Origin: Deefgea chitinilytica
Lineage (GTDB): Bacteria > Pseudomonadota > Gammaproteobacteria > Burkholderiales > Chitinibacteraceae
Reading direction: 5' to 3'
NCBI RefSeq assembly: GCF_016881405.1
Contig: NZ_WOFE01000001.1
Location: forward strand, 434,001 to 498,000
Length of the DNA stretch: 64,000 nt
Shown here: piece after piece, positions 45,929 through 54,946 of the stretch
Layout of the letters: the number at the start of each line of letters is the position of its first letter
Position numbering within the stretch: position 1 is the stretch's first letter
Position numbers and translations under genes: made by a program
The notes under the pieces: model-generated
Told to the model about the DNA's origin: nothing
The model's database searches: none
The model's input: the letters and a program-made list of their open reading frames with translations, nothing else

Positions 45929-46669
45929 TCATTGAAATACGGTGTAGCCCAGTGTATTGATTTGCTGGTGCAAAAATTGAATTGCTGCAGCAGCCTCTGC
46001 TTGCTCGCCTTGTACGCTAAATTCAATATGTGGCTCGGCGCAATGCGTATTGCCAAAACTAGGCAGGCTAGAAAAAGCGAGTGTGGGCCATTTAGCCACT
46101 AACTCTTGCATAATCGTGATCAAATCGCCTTCCTTGGCATTCAGTACCGTGATGCTTTGGCGGTACTTGGCAGCGGCCACTTCGTAATATTCATCCAATA
46201 GCCATTCCACCATTGGCCAAGCCATGCTGGGAAAGCCGGGTAAGAGATAGTGGTTTTGTATCGAGCAGCCTGCCACTTGATTGATAGGATTCGGGATGAT
46301 GCTGGCACCTGCTGGAAATTCAGCCATTTTGATTCGATGTGGGTAAGCGTCGCTGCCAAATTTCTGTTCGATGAGTTGAGTGGCCTCGGGCTGGCGGCAC
46401 AGTGGACGATTCAGTGCCAATGCCAGTGCGCCGCGGGTGTAATCGTCGGGGGTCGCACCGATGCCGCCACAACTGATCACGTGCCGGCCTTGCGCTAGCG
46501 TGCGCTGAAACGTTTCGAATAAGGCCTGACGGTCATCGGCTAAATACAAAACCGCATCTAATGTATGCCCACGTTGCTGGAGCCGTTGCAAGATCGCGCC
46601 AAAGTGTTGATCTTGTCGTCTACCACTGAGGATTTCGTCGCCGATGATGAGTAGTGTAAAGTTAGCCAT
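45929..46669 (-). CDS. CinA-like molybdopterin-binding domain protein
   Basis: 246 residues of the MoaB/Mog-fold family (COG1058), the N-terminal half of CinA. LLIIGDEILSGRRQDQHF, VISCGGIGATPDDYTRGALA and LLPGFPSMAWPMVEWLL are the signature segments. The C-terminal deamidase domain of full CinA is absent. Members have been annotated as competence/damage-inducible or as pyrophosphatases; the activity here is not certain. It follows the YbjD-like gene on the minus strand. Confidence 0.88.
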   Translation of the reverse strand: MANFTLLIIGDEILSGRRQDQHFGAILQRLQQRGHTLDAVLYLADDRQALFETFQRTLAQGRHVISCGGIGATPDDYTRGALALALNRPLCRQPEATQLIEQKFGSDAYPHRIKMAEFPAGASIIPNPINQVAGCSIQNHYLLPGFPSMAWPMVEWLLDEYYEVAAAKYRQSITVLNAKEGDLITIMQELVAKWPTLAFSSLPSFGNTHCAEPHIEFSVQGEQAEAAAAIQFLHQQINTLGYTVFQ

Positions 46670-46683
46670 TGGATACTCTATGC

Positions 46684-46732
46684 ATGTATTGCTTCTTGAT
46701 TAATTATTAAATTAGCTTTGGTCTATATACCC
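46684..46732 (+). repeat. 49-nt GGGTAT...ATACC element, copy 7
   Basis: ATGTATTGCTTCTTG...CTATATACCC. It lies between the YbjD-like gene (minus, stop 46737) and the CinA-like gene. Seen from the upstream gene it is inverted, with GGGTATA 4 nt after its TAG stop. Confidence 0.55.
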
Positions 46733-46736
46733 CATG

Positions 46737-48416
46737 CTAATCTAGTTCGGTGCTCAGTGATTGTAATGTGGTAAACATCGCTTGAAGTTCAGTTGGGATT
46801 GCGTTTCTGCCTTTAATTTCCGCAGCTTCCGCAATTTCAAGCGCCATCCCCGGTTTGCTGTGATAGCGCAGCGCACGAGCAATGATTTCTTCATCGTCTA
46901 GCTCGATTTGTTTGTCGAGCGCAGCTTGATAATACGGATTGGGTGTGCCACGTGGTGCGGCGGCATTTTTAAAGGTATCAGCAAAACCGTTGTGCCAGAG
47001 GTAGTGTTCAATATCGCGTTGATTAAGCATCGTGATATGGCGTTGTTCGTCACGGTTGTTGAGTAAACGCTGTGCGCGTTGTTGATATTTGAGACCCGCT
47101 TCGTCGCCATCGCAAATAACGTGCCATTTAATCCCCAAATGATCGGCAAATTTAATCAGTGGTGCCAAACCGGCTTGGGCAAATTCAACACAGCGAATGC
47201 CTTCGAGCGGGAAATTAACCCCCGAAATCCGTGCCAATTCTGGAAACAACCAAAACTCAGTTTCACCTTCAACCAGCAGCCAGACGCGCGCAAACATACT
47301 GCTGGCTCGATTGCTGCGGATATGGAAGGCGACTTTGCGCGCATCGCTTAATGACAGCGCATTCGCGGCGAGCTGATAAACATGTACGTAATTGGGTTGG
47401 CGTACTAAACGGCGCAAGCCGCTTTGCATAAAGCTACCAAGTAAATCGCCGTTATTGGTCGTAATGATTTTTTGCAGCGTCAGTTGTTCGATTAAGCCCC
47501 AGATCATCGCCAGTTGAATCGGGTGTAAGTGCGTTTCTGGGTCTTCCATTACCAAAATTGGTTCGGCATCGGCGTGCATTGGGTTGTCGCCACGCGCGGT
47601 GAGCAGAGCACCGAGTAAGATCAGTAAAGTAACGCGCCGCAAACTCGAACCCGAGCGATTGGCGATATCAATCAAGCTGTCTTCATTGCGAAAATTGAGC
47701 GGCGCGGCGGCGATTTGTTCGGCTAAACGTTGCGGTGCCTTGCTTTGCAGAAATTGCGCTTGCTCTTCGAGCAGCGCTTGCATTGCGGCAAGGCCGGTGC
47801 TGAGCTCTTGCGGGTGTAATTGGTGCGGCAACGTTAAGATCCGTTCAAAAACTGCGCGTACCGCATCGCTGGCGGTGAGTTCAGGCTCTTCGGGGCGTAA
47901 CTGAGTCGCGAGACGGGGGTGTTCGAGCCAATCAGTGAGTTGCATATCGCGAAAGCGCAGCACTGGATGGCGTTCAATTAACTGGGTGGCCAGTGCATCA
48001 CTGTGCTCGTGATCGAGCTCTGCGCCGTCGCTGCCGACAAATAAACGCCGCGCGTGAATCTCGGTGTGACCAAAGCGCTCCGCTGCAAAACGTAGTGCCA
48101 GCATCGGCGTGCCGTTGTTATCAGGCCAGATTAAGCCGGAAAACGAATGCGCTTCGTCATCGCTGGCTTTAAAAAATAGCGTGATATTGAGGCGGCGCGC
48201 AATGCTGGCACGCGAATTATTGATACGGTGAAAGTCATCGTGCGTAAATAGATTTTCAATCGGAGTCGGGCTACCTAAGCAGCGACACAGTGCGTTGATG
48301 AGGCTGGTTTTGCCCCAGTTATTTTCGCCAAACAGTGCGGTGGCATTGGGATCAAGCGTTAAATCAATTTGGCTGATGCCGCGAAAATTGGTGATTTGCA
48401 ATCGCACTAATTGCAT
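46737..48416 (-). CDS. OLD-family ATPase/TOPRIM nuclease, YbjD-like
   Basis: 559 residues. An SMC/RecF-like ATPase at the N-terminus has Walker A GENNWGKTS at 30-38 and Walker B-region LVMEDPETHLHP in the middle. A C-terminal TOPRIM domain has LVEGETEFWLFPELA and VICDGDEAGLKYQQRA, the metal-binding acidic residues of OLD nucleases. The N-terminus (ITNFRGISQIDLTL) and overall size match the E. coli YbjD (DUF2813) group. Such class 1/2 OLD proteins cleave DNA; some defend against phage. No UvrD-like partner gene is next to it, so a Gabija-type system is not indicated. Confidence 0.85.
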   Translation of the reverse strand: MQLVRLQITNFRGISQIDLTLDPNATALFGENNWGKTSLINALCRCLGSPTPIENLFTHDDFHRINNSRASIARRLNITLFFKASDDEAHSFSGLIWPDNNGTPMLALRFAAERFGHTEIHARRLFVGSDGAELDHEHSDALATQLIERHPVLRFRDMQLTDWLEHPRLATQLRPEEPELTASDAVRAVFERILTLPHQLHPQELSTGLAAMQALLEEQAQFLQSKAPQRLAEQIAAAPLNFRNEDSLIDIANRSGSSLRRVTLLILLGALLTARGDNPMHADAEPILVMEDPETHLHPIQLAMIWGLIEQLTLQKIITTNNGDLLGSFMQSGLRRLVRQPNYVHVYQLAANALSLSDARKVAFHIRSNRASSMFARVWLLVEGETEFWLFPELARISGVNFPLEGIRCVEFAQAGLAPLIKFADHLGIKWHVICDGDEAGLKYQQRAQRLLNNRDEQRHITMLNQRDIEHYLWHNGFADTFKNAAAPRGTPNPYYQAALDKQIELDDEEIIARALRYHSKPGMALEIAEAAEIKGRNAIPTELQAMFTTLQSLSTELD

Positions 48417-48438
48417 GGTTTGAATCCCTCAATCAAGC

Positions 48439-48462
48439 AAGGGTTGCGGTGCGGCAACCCTT
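48439..48462. other. Hairpin between the PH-domain gene and the YbjD-like gene
   Basis: AAGGGTTGC, loop GGTGCG, GCAACCCTT. There is no T run on the minus side, so it may be an mRNA-stability or weak termination structure. Confidence 0.45.
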
Positions 48463-48468
48463 TGATGA

Positions 48469-49095
48469 TTATTCGGTGGTCGGTGGATTGAGATAACGCT
48501 CAAACACAAAGCCAAAATCTTTCACGACGTATTTTTGCTGTGCGGCAGACAGCCAGCTAAAAGCGCTTTGGTTGATTTCTTTAAATGCCTCGACGACGGG
48601 CGTACCTCCGACTTGACCACGACCTAGCGTCGTGGCTGCCAATTGTAAGCTGGCCTTGGCATTGTCGTGCGCGACTTCATTTTCGTGCATGGTCTCGGCA
48701 ATTTTTAGCAAAGATTTGTAGAGGTCTTTTAGCTCTTCGAGGTGTTTTTTATGCACGTCAATCGAAAACGCTTTGCTACCAAAGGTAAATTTGATTTCGA
48801 TGTCCATGTCAACGGTGCCGGCGGTTTCGAGGTGCACGTCCGTAATCGGGTAAGCATGGTAGCTATAGCGATAGAGCATGCGTTTTTTGCTCATCGCACT
48901 GGTGCCGTCTAAATGAATCAGCGCTCGGTTGGTAAAGCAGTATTCATCGGTTTTCGACTTAATCAGGAAATAGATTTTTTCATGGTCTTCATGGAAAACA
49001 TAATCATCACTATCGACTTTGTCGTAATCCTGCGGTTTAACGACTGAGCCAATGTCGCTAAGTCCTAATGCATCTGCTGCTAATTTGCCAAACAT
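48469..49095 (-). CDS. PH-domain-containing protein (YvbH-like)
   Basis: 208 residues, cytoplasmic. Residues about 10-125 resemble the bacterial PH domain of the YvbH type (KIYFLIKSKTDEYCFTNRAL; YHAYPITDVHLETAGTVDMD). A C-terminal helical part (about 125-205) resembles the YvbH extension (FSWLSAAQQKYVVKDFGFVF). The function of the family is unknown. It lies just upstream of the YbjD-like gene on the same strand with a hairpin between them. Confidence 0.75.
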   Translation of the reverse strand: MFGKLAADALGLSDIGSVVKPQDYDKVDSDDYVFHEDHEKIYFLIKSKTDEYCFTNRALIHLDGTSAMSKKRMLYRYSYHAYPITDVHLETAGTVDMDIEIKFTFGSKAFSIDVHKKHLEELKDLYKSLLKIAETMHENEVAHDNAKASLQLAATTLGRGQVGGTPVVEAFKEINQSAFSWLSAAQQKYVVKDFGFVFERYLNPPTTE

Positions 49096-49164
49096 AGGAG
49101 CACCTCTTGTTCGTCAGTGGAGTGTCAATTATTGCACGGGAAGATGCAAATTGCAGCGTGCGGT

Positions 49165-49704
49165 TTAGCGTTGTTTTTGTAACCTGCGCTCGCTTTGTTT
49201 TTGCTCGTAAGCCGACTTATGTGCGATGTAAACGATGCGTTCCACTTCGGCACAAATATCTCCTTTTTGATTAATCAGTTGCAGCGGATAAGTGCGAGTA
49301 ATTTCGGGCGTAATTGCTAAGAGCTGATGAATTTCAGTGAGCTCCGCCTCGTCGATTGTAAATTGCACGGTAAGCGTACTCAGTGCCGGGCGCTTAAAGC
49401 GTATCGTGCCACCTTTGTCCCAGACGACATAATCATCGCCCAGATTAAAATACAGCATGCTCATGTAAAACGGATCGGTCGCCGCAAACATGCTGCCGCC
49501 AAACAGACTGCCATTTAGATTGCGGGTTTTCCAATTGAGTGGCAGTTTGACCGTGATCTCACGCAGATCAGCGGAAATTTGGCTGACGCGGCAACCCGTG
49601 CGGCGAATTGCCGGATAGAAATTAAAGCCAGTCTTGAGCAAAAAACTCGCCAGCTTGGGGCGGGCGAGTATGCTAAATACAAATTTTCTAAATAAGGGCG
49701 ACAT
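49165..49704 (-). CDS. DUF4442 hot-dog thioesterase-like protein
   Basis: 179 residues. The segment NWKTRNLNGSLFGGSMFAAT is typical of the DUF4442/YiiD C-terminal hot-dog fold, and the strand YVVWDKGGTIRFKRPA follows. It probably acts on acyl-CoA or acyl-ACP thioesters, but the substrate is not readable. There is no signal peptide. It follows the ABM-domain gene on the same strand with a 49-nt element between them. Confidence 0.8.
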   Translation of the reverse strand: MSPLFRKFVFSILARPKLASFLLKTGFNFYPAIRRTGCRVSQISADLREITVKLPLNWKTRNLNGSLFGGSMFAATDPFYMSMLYFNLGDDYVVWDKGGTIRFKRPALSTLTVQFTIDEAELTEIHQLLAITPEITRTYPLQLINQKGDICAEVERIVYIAHKSAYEQKQSERRLQKQR

Positions 49705-49717
49705 AATTAACCCTGTT

Positions 49718-49766
49718 GGGTATGTGAATGTAGCTTTTTATCGGTAATGCTTAGCGATAGATACCC
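49718..49766 (+). repeat. 49-nt GGGTAT...ATACC element, copy 8
   Basis: GGGTATGTGAATGTAGCTT...GATAGATACCC. It starts, seen from the minus-strand ABM gene, one base after its TAA stop (complement 49768-49770). Confidence 0.6.
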
Positions 49767-49767
49767 G

Positions 49768-50079
49768 TTAAAACCCGTAATCTCTTTCGACTTTACTAAT
49801 CCGAACTTTAAACGCTTGGTACCATGTTTCGCGCCCCATTTGCTGGGCCAACAGATGCTCACTATGTGCTTTCCAGTTTTTGATTGCCGCTAAATCTTGC
49901 CAATAAGAAACGGTGATGCCCAGTGCTTGACGCGCTGATTCTGCACCTAAAAACCCAGGCTGAGTTTGGGCGAGTTCAACCATTCTGGCCGCCATTTCGC
50001 CATAGCCTTGATCGATATCAGTACGAATCGACGTAAAGATGACTGCGTAGTAGGGCGGTGGTGGCGTGTTGGCGAGCAT
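49768..50079 (-). CDS. Antibiotic biosynthesis monooxygenase (ABM) domain protein
   Basis: 103 residues with the dimeric ferredoxin-like ABM fold: YYAVIFTSIRTDIDQGYGEM, then TQPGFLGAESARQ and ITVSYWQDLAAIKNWKAHSEH. Family members include heme-degrading and quinol monooxygenases, and many of unknown role. GGAGGA precedes the ATG. The protein is alone and no antibiotic cluster is present, so the name only describes the fold. Confidence 0.85.
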   Translation of the reverse strand: MLANTPPPPYYAVIFTSIRTDIDQGYGEMAARMVELAQTQPGFLGAESARQALGITVSYWQDLAAIKNWKAHSEHLLAQQMGRETWYQAFKVRISKVERDYGF

Positions 50080-50126
50080 GGCAATCCTCCGTTTTGTTAT
50101 TGAAAAAGCGTTTTTTAAAGCAGACT

Positions 50127-51956
50127 TTAATCTTCTTCCCCTAAAAAGCCACCGCTTTGATGCGCCCAGAGTCGTGCATACAAGCCGTTGTGTTCGAGTA
50201 GCTTTTGGTGGCTGCCTTGCTCGACGATTTTGCCTTGATCGAGCACGATTAGCCTATCCATTGCGGCAATCGTTGACAGTCGATGCGCAATCGCAATCAC
50301 GGTTTTGCCTTCCATCAAGCGATAGAGGCTGGTTTGAATGGCGGCTTCGACTTCTGAATCGAGTGCACTGGTCGCTTCGTCGAGTAATAAAATCGGTGCG
50401 TCTTTGAGCATGACGCGAGCAATTGCAATCCGTTGCCGTTGTCCTCCGGAGAGTTTGACGCCGCGTTCACCGACATGCGCGTCGTAACCAGTACGGCCAG
50501 CAGGGTCGCTCAGCGTCAAAATAAACTCATGTGCTTCGGCGCGTTGGGCTGCGGCGATCATGTCAGCGTCGCTGGCGTCGGGGCGGCCATAAAGGATATT
50601 TTCACGAACCGAGCGATGCAGCAGTGATGTATCCTGCGTCACCATGCCGATATGAGAGCGTAAGCTTTCTTGTTGAACGTGGGCGATATTCTGGCCATCA
50701 ATCAAAATTTCGCCGGCGTTGATGTCATAAAATCGCAGCAGTAAATTGACGATAGTCGATTTGCCCGCGCCAGAACGCCCCACCAAGCCAATTTTTTCGC
50801 CCGCTTGAATTTGAAGAGACAATTGATTCAGCAGTAGACGGTCACTGTCGTAGCCAAAATCAACCTGATTAAATTGCACCATGCCGCGCGGCACATCAAT
50901 GACCGGCGCGTTGGGGGCATCGAGCACTTGGTGTGGGGTGGTCAGCGTGTTGATCCCATCTTGCACGGTGCCGATGTGTTCAAATAAGGCGGCGATTTCC
51001 CACATAATCCATTGTGACATGCCGTTTAAACGCATCGCCATTGCGAGGGATGCGGCGACCGCACCAGCGGTGACTTGCCCTAGGCTCCATAAATGCAGCG
51101 CAGTCGCGGCACTGCCCAAAATCAGCAAGATACTGAGTGTGTGGTTGACCACCTCAAAGCCGCTGACTAAGCGCATTTGACCGTTGACGGTATGCATAAA
51201 TTCTTGCATTGCCGAGCGGGCAAATGCAGCCTCGCGCCGACCGTGTGAGAATAACTTCACCGTAGCGATATTGGTGTAGGCGTCAGTAATTCGCCCGGTC
51301 ATTAGTGAGCGTGCGTCAGCTTGATTTTGCGCCGCTTTACCAAGACGCGGCACGAAATAACACATCGCTGCGATATACAGCAGCATCCACGCGAGTAGCG
51401 GTGTTAGTAGCCAGAGATCAAAACTACCGGCAACGGCGAGCATGGTAAAAAAGTAAATGGCGACAAACACCATGATGTCAGTCACGATAAACACGACTTC
51501 GCGCACTGCCAATGCTGTTTGCATGACCTTGGCCGAGACGCGGCCAGCAAATTCATCTTGATAAAAACTCATGCTTTGCGCCAGCATTTGGCGATGGAAA
51601 TTCCAGCGCAGCAGCATAGGAAAATTCCCCGCTAGAGCCTGATGCTTGAGCAGTGTTTGCAGCCCAACTACGACGGGGCTTAGTAGCAAAACTGCGGTAA
51701 TAAGGTAAAGCTTGGGTTTTTCTTGTTCCCAAAATTGGCTGGGTTCAATATGCCCCAGCCAGTCGACTAAATGCCCGAGTAAACTATACAAAATGGCTTC
51801 AAATGAGCCGATCAAGGCCGTACACACCATCATGCCGAAAATCAGCGGACGCAAGCCTTTGGTGCAACGCCAAATGAATGAGCTGCAATTGTGCGATTGA
51901 GGTTTGCTTTCTTGTTCTGGGTAAGGGTGAACAAGGCTTTCAAAAAGACGAAACAC
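50127..51956 (-). CDS. ABC exporter, fused permease and ATPase
   Basis: 609 residues. I start it at GTG 51956 (next residues FRLFESLVHPYPEQE), which has AAAGGAAAA upstream; TTG 51974 adds six residues. Residues about 35-330 contain six membrane helices (ABC_membrane type 1). The ATPase (about 360-600) has Walker A GLVGRSGAGKST, signature LSGGQRQRIAIARV, Walker B ILLLDEATSALDSE and the His switch IAHRLSTI. It is a lipid/drug half-exporter that should dimerise. The substrate cannot be told. Confidence 0.92.
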   Translation of the reverse strand: MFRLFESLVHPYPEQESKPQSHNCSSFIWRCTKGLRPLIFGMMVCTALIGSFEAILYSLLGHLVDWLGHIEPSQFWEQEKPKLYLITAVLLLSPVVVGLQTLLKHQALAGNFPMLLRWNFHRQMLAQSMSFYQDEFAGRVSAKVMQTALAVREVVFIVTDIMVFVAIYFFTMLAVAGSFDLWLLTPLLAWMLLYIAAMCYFVPRLGKAAQNQADARSLMTGRITDAYTNIATVKLFSHGRREAAFARSAMQEFMHTVNGQMRLVSGFEVVNHTLSILLILGSAATALHLWSLGQVTAGAVAASLAMAMRLNGMSQWIMWEIAALFEHIGTVQDGINTLTTPHQVLDAPNAPVIDVPRGMVQFNQVDFGYDSDRLLLNQLSLQIQAGEKIGLVGRSGAGKSTIVNLLLRFYDINAGEILIDGQNIAHVQQESLRSHIGMVTQDTSLLHRSVRENILYGRPDASDADMIAAAQRAEAHEFILTLSDPAGRTGYDAHVGERGVKLSGGQRQRIAIARVMLKDAPILLLDEATSALDSEVEAAIQTSLYRLMEGKTVIAIAHRLSTIAAMDRLIVLDQGKIVEQGSHQKLLEHNGLYARLWAHQSGGFLGEED

Positions 51957-52173
51957 AGCTTGTTTTCCTTTCAATAATTAGCGCTTGATTGTACAGAAGG
52001 GCGATGGCTAAGTGACAGTGAATTATTGCGGCGAATGAATGATTTGGCATCTTGACCGTTCGTACATCTATACTTGGGTTAGTCGTTTGTTTGTAAGGAA
52101 ACGATGTTAAAATCCAAAAGATTTATTTGGCATTATTTTAAACAAGCAAATTAATAGGATTTGAGCTTATTTC

Positions 52174-54720
52174 ATGGCAGCTACCAAAATGGATCGCAAC
52201 GATTTACTAATTGCAACGCGCTCTGTATTTCTTTCTGAATTTAATCACAGAATTGCTCCCGTGTTGGAGCACGCCTTGGCACAGTTATTTAGTAAAGCGG
52301 ATCGAGCTAGCTCTATGGTTGAGCAGCGCCAGTTTTTGGAAGCACGTCAGTTTGTGATGAGTCATAGCGCTGTGCTTGAGCAACATTTAGTCAAGACGAT
52401 AGAGCAGCTGGTTCATCGTAGTTTTCAAACCGCCTACAGCAATTTTCGACCTTCTTTTTTTGATGGGATTGGCGCGGCAGGTTTGTCGCTGGTGGAGTCA
52501 GCATCGTTTGAAGAAGAATTGCATATTGATCAAATTACCGTTCGTTTTCGTCAAGAGGCAGAAGAATCGATTCGAGATTTAAATATTCGAATCGCTCTAT
52601 TGTTTGAGCAAGACGTGATTAAAGAACGTGAAAATCCTTTTCGTACCTATGTAATTTCGCGCGCATTTGCGACGGCCTTAGAAGAAACCGTTGAAGATCA
52701 CGCTTTGTTTCCCGTATTGCTTGGGCAGTTCACTGAATCAATGTGCCCCCACATCGCCCCCATGTATGAAGCGCTGAATAGTTTACTGGCGAGCCATGGT
52801 ATTGCGGCGCAATTGCAGTTGAAAGTAAGAAAACAGCCTGATTTGTCTCAGTTCAGCCAGCGGATGGAGGCGAGTGAGCCGCAATTGGAAGGCGGATTGG
52901 TCGATGGCGCAGCCAATCTGAATCAGCATTCAGACGCAACTGAGTTTGCGCCAGATTTATTCTCACACTATGCGCAGTATACTGCGCCGTCTGCACGCTC
53001 CGATGGCTCTTTTTCGCAAAGAATGCATCGTTCAGAAGATCAGTTGCTCGATTATGTGCAGTCGATCGGTGCTGGCGTGGCCAGTGATCGAGCTGTGGAA
53101 CGTGATTTAGGCCATTCAGCTGTGGCAGGGGCGCCTGACGTTGCGCGAGGGGCGACGAAATCGTGGCTCAATGATGTCAAAAACGCAGGGCGCTCATTAA
53201 AGCATTTCTTTACTGGCAATAGTATGTCAAAAATGGGCGCGGTTGATGCGCCATTTGATAGTGAGCCAGTGCCTCATCCAATCCGCCAAGTGAGCGCACC
53301 TTTAGCGCATTCGGTTCACAATTTATTGCAAATTTCAACGCCCAGCACTGAAGGGATGTGGGGCGAAGACGGCAAGATTCGCAATTTGATTCTGGAGCAG
53401 CGTCAGCAATTGAATGAGGTTGCTGCGGATGTTGATGAATCGATGACGATTGATGTCGTCGCGATGCTGTTTGAGTTTATTTTGCGCGATGCCAAAGTCC
53501 CCGCCGAGGTGCGCGCTCAGTTGGGGCGATTGCAATTTTTAGTACTCAAAATTGCATTGCAAGACCCGAATTTATTTGCCAGAAAAACGCATCCTGCGCG
53601 AATGTTGGTGAATCGAATCGGCTCCATCTCGTTGAGCATGCAGCAAAATAGCGATAGCGCTAAGCGAGTGAATGCGGAAATCTGCCGGATTGTGGCGATT
53701 ATTTTGGCCGATGAAACCGAAGATCTGCATTTATTCACGCTGATGCTCGATGAATTGGATGCTTGGGTTGCCAATGAGTTAGCGCACTGTGAAAAAATGG
53801 CCAGTACGGCGGCTCAGGTTCTCGACACGGCAAAACAGCGCACTTTGCACTTTGCTCGTATTACCGCGATGATTTCAGATGCCTTGTCGCCCTATACGAT
53901 TGAGCCGTATTTGCACGATTTTCTGGTGACGAGTTGGGCGAGGGCGATTGAGTTGGCCGGGCGGGAAAACCCCGCGAAAGAGCAGCGTTATCGTTTGGTG
54001 GTGCCCGATTTGATTTGGAGTTTAGCGCCGAAAGTTGATCGTGAAGAATGCAAAATTTTGCTGGGTTTGATCCCCAGTATGGTGTCAACCCTGCGCGAAG
54101 GCGTATTCAGTTTGCAATGGCAGCCAGAGCAAATTCAGGAACTCAATTCGCACTTGGTTGATGCGCACCGTTTGGCGATGCGCGCTGGAGCCGCAGATTT
54201 GAGCGCGCCGCCGCCGCCACTGTCGATGATTCATGAAGAATTTCGCGATTTTATGCTAGCGGCGTATACCGATAAGCCATCGGAGCTTGAGGACAGAGCG
54301 CCGTTAAATCCGATCTTTATTGAAGAAGCCATCGGCGCTTTAGAAAATAAGCTGAATTTGATCGATCAAATCATCGAAGCCGAGTTGGGCTTAGAAACAC
54401 CAGCGGAAGTCTTACAACAAAGCGCGAATGATAATTCAGCGTTTGTGCAGCAATTGGCAAATGGCGTTGGTGTTGAAATTAATATTAACGGCACGCCACA
54501 AGTGGCACAGTTAAGCTGGACTCAGGCTAATCAAAACGCGATTGTTTTATTGGTAGAAGGGCATGAAGAGCCATCGGTGCTCAGTTTACGTGCTTTTCGC
54601 CGTTTGTTTGCCCGCGACCGCGTTCGCTTTTTGGAAGAGTCGCAACTGTTTGATCGCGCGATGGTTGATTTATTGCGCTCAGCGGATGATTTGGTGCAAA
54701 GAGAAACCGTTGCGGCCTAA
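52174..54720 (+). CDS. DUF1631 family protein
   Basis: 848 residues, predicted cytoplasmic and largely helical, matching the DUF1631 family by its N-terminus (LLIATRSVFLSEFNHRIAPV), the middle MTIDVVAMLFEFILRDAKVP segment and the late LSWTQANQNAIVLLVEGHEE strand region. The family function is not established. It is divergent from the ABC exporter and lies upstream of recC with a 49-nt element after its stop. Confidence 0.85.
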   Translation: MAATKMDRNDLLIATRSVFLSEFNHRIAPVLEHALAQLFSKADRASSMVEQRQFLEARQFVMSHSAVLEQHLVKTIEQLVHRSFQTAYSNFRPSFFDGIGAAGLSLVESASFEEELHIDQITVRFRQEAEESIRDLNIRIALLFEQDVIKERENPFRTYVISRAFATALEETVEDHALFPVLLGQFTESMCPHIAPMYEALNSLLASHGIAAQLQLKVRKQPDLSQFSQRMEASEPQLEGGLVDGAANLNQHSDATEFAPDLFSHYAQYTAPSARSDGSFSQRMHRSEDQLLDYVQSIGAGVASDRAVERDLGHSAVAGAPDVARGATKSWLNDVKNAGRSLKHFFTGNSMSKMGAVDAPFDSEPVPHPIRQVSAPLAHSVHNLLQISTPSTEGMWGEDGKIRNLILEQRQQLNEVAADVDESMTIDVVAMLFEFILRDAKVPAEVRAQLGRLQFLVLKIALQDPNLFARKTHPARMLVNRIGSISLSMQQNSDSAKRVNAEICRIVAIILADETEDLHLFTLMLDELDAWVANELAHCEKMASTAAQVLDTAKQRTLHFARITAMISDALSPYTIEPYLHDFLVTSWARAIELAGRENPAKEQRYRLVVPDLIWSLAPKVDREECKILLGLIPSMVSTLREGVFSLQWQPEQIQELNSHLVDAHRLAMRAGAADLSAPPPPLSMIHEEFRDFMLAAYTDKPSELEDRAPLNPIFIEEAIGALENKLNLIDQIIEAELGLETPAEVLQQSANDNSAFVQQLANGVGVEININGTPQVAQLSWTQANQNAIVLLVEGHEEPSVLSLRAFRRLFARDRVRFLEESQLFDRAMVDLLRSADDLVQRETVAA

Positions 54721-54729
54721 TTTTCAATA

Positions 54730-54778
54730 GGGTATTGCTTTAAGGTTATTTTTTAGTAAAGGCTTTAATGATATACCC
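54730..54778 (+). repeat. 49-nt GGGTAT...ATACC element, copy 9
   Basis: GGGTATTGCTTTAAGG...TGATATACCC, 9 nt after the DUF1631 gene stop. A clean copy. Confidence 0.65.
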
Positions 54779-54791
54779 CGTAGATATTGCT

Positions 54792-54810
54792 TGCCTGAAG
54801 GCGTTTTTTT
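54792..54810 (+). terminator. Weak terminator-like hairpin before recC
   Basis: TGCC, loop TGAA, GGCG, followed by TTTTTTT. The stem is only four pairs, but the T run is long. Confidence 0.4.
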
Positions 54811-54946
54811 ATTCAGTGTATTCAGCGCCACAGCATGCAGCGCCTATTCGGGTGCTGTATTGTCTGCAGTTGGAATTGAATTGATTCCTACAATGTAAGT
54901 CAGTTTAGAGGGTAGAATAAGCGACGCCATTTATTTCGGTTTTCGC

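Noticed and set aside
46737..48416. Gabija-like defence system
   Set aside because: The OLD-type nuclease has no UvrD-like helicase gene beside it; its N-terminus fits the YbjD group better.
49768..50079. Antibiotic biosynthesis cluster around the ABM gene
   Set aside because: Only the fold name suggests this; neighbours are a thioesterase-like gene and an ABC exporter without biosynthetic genes.
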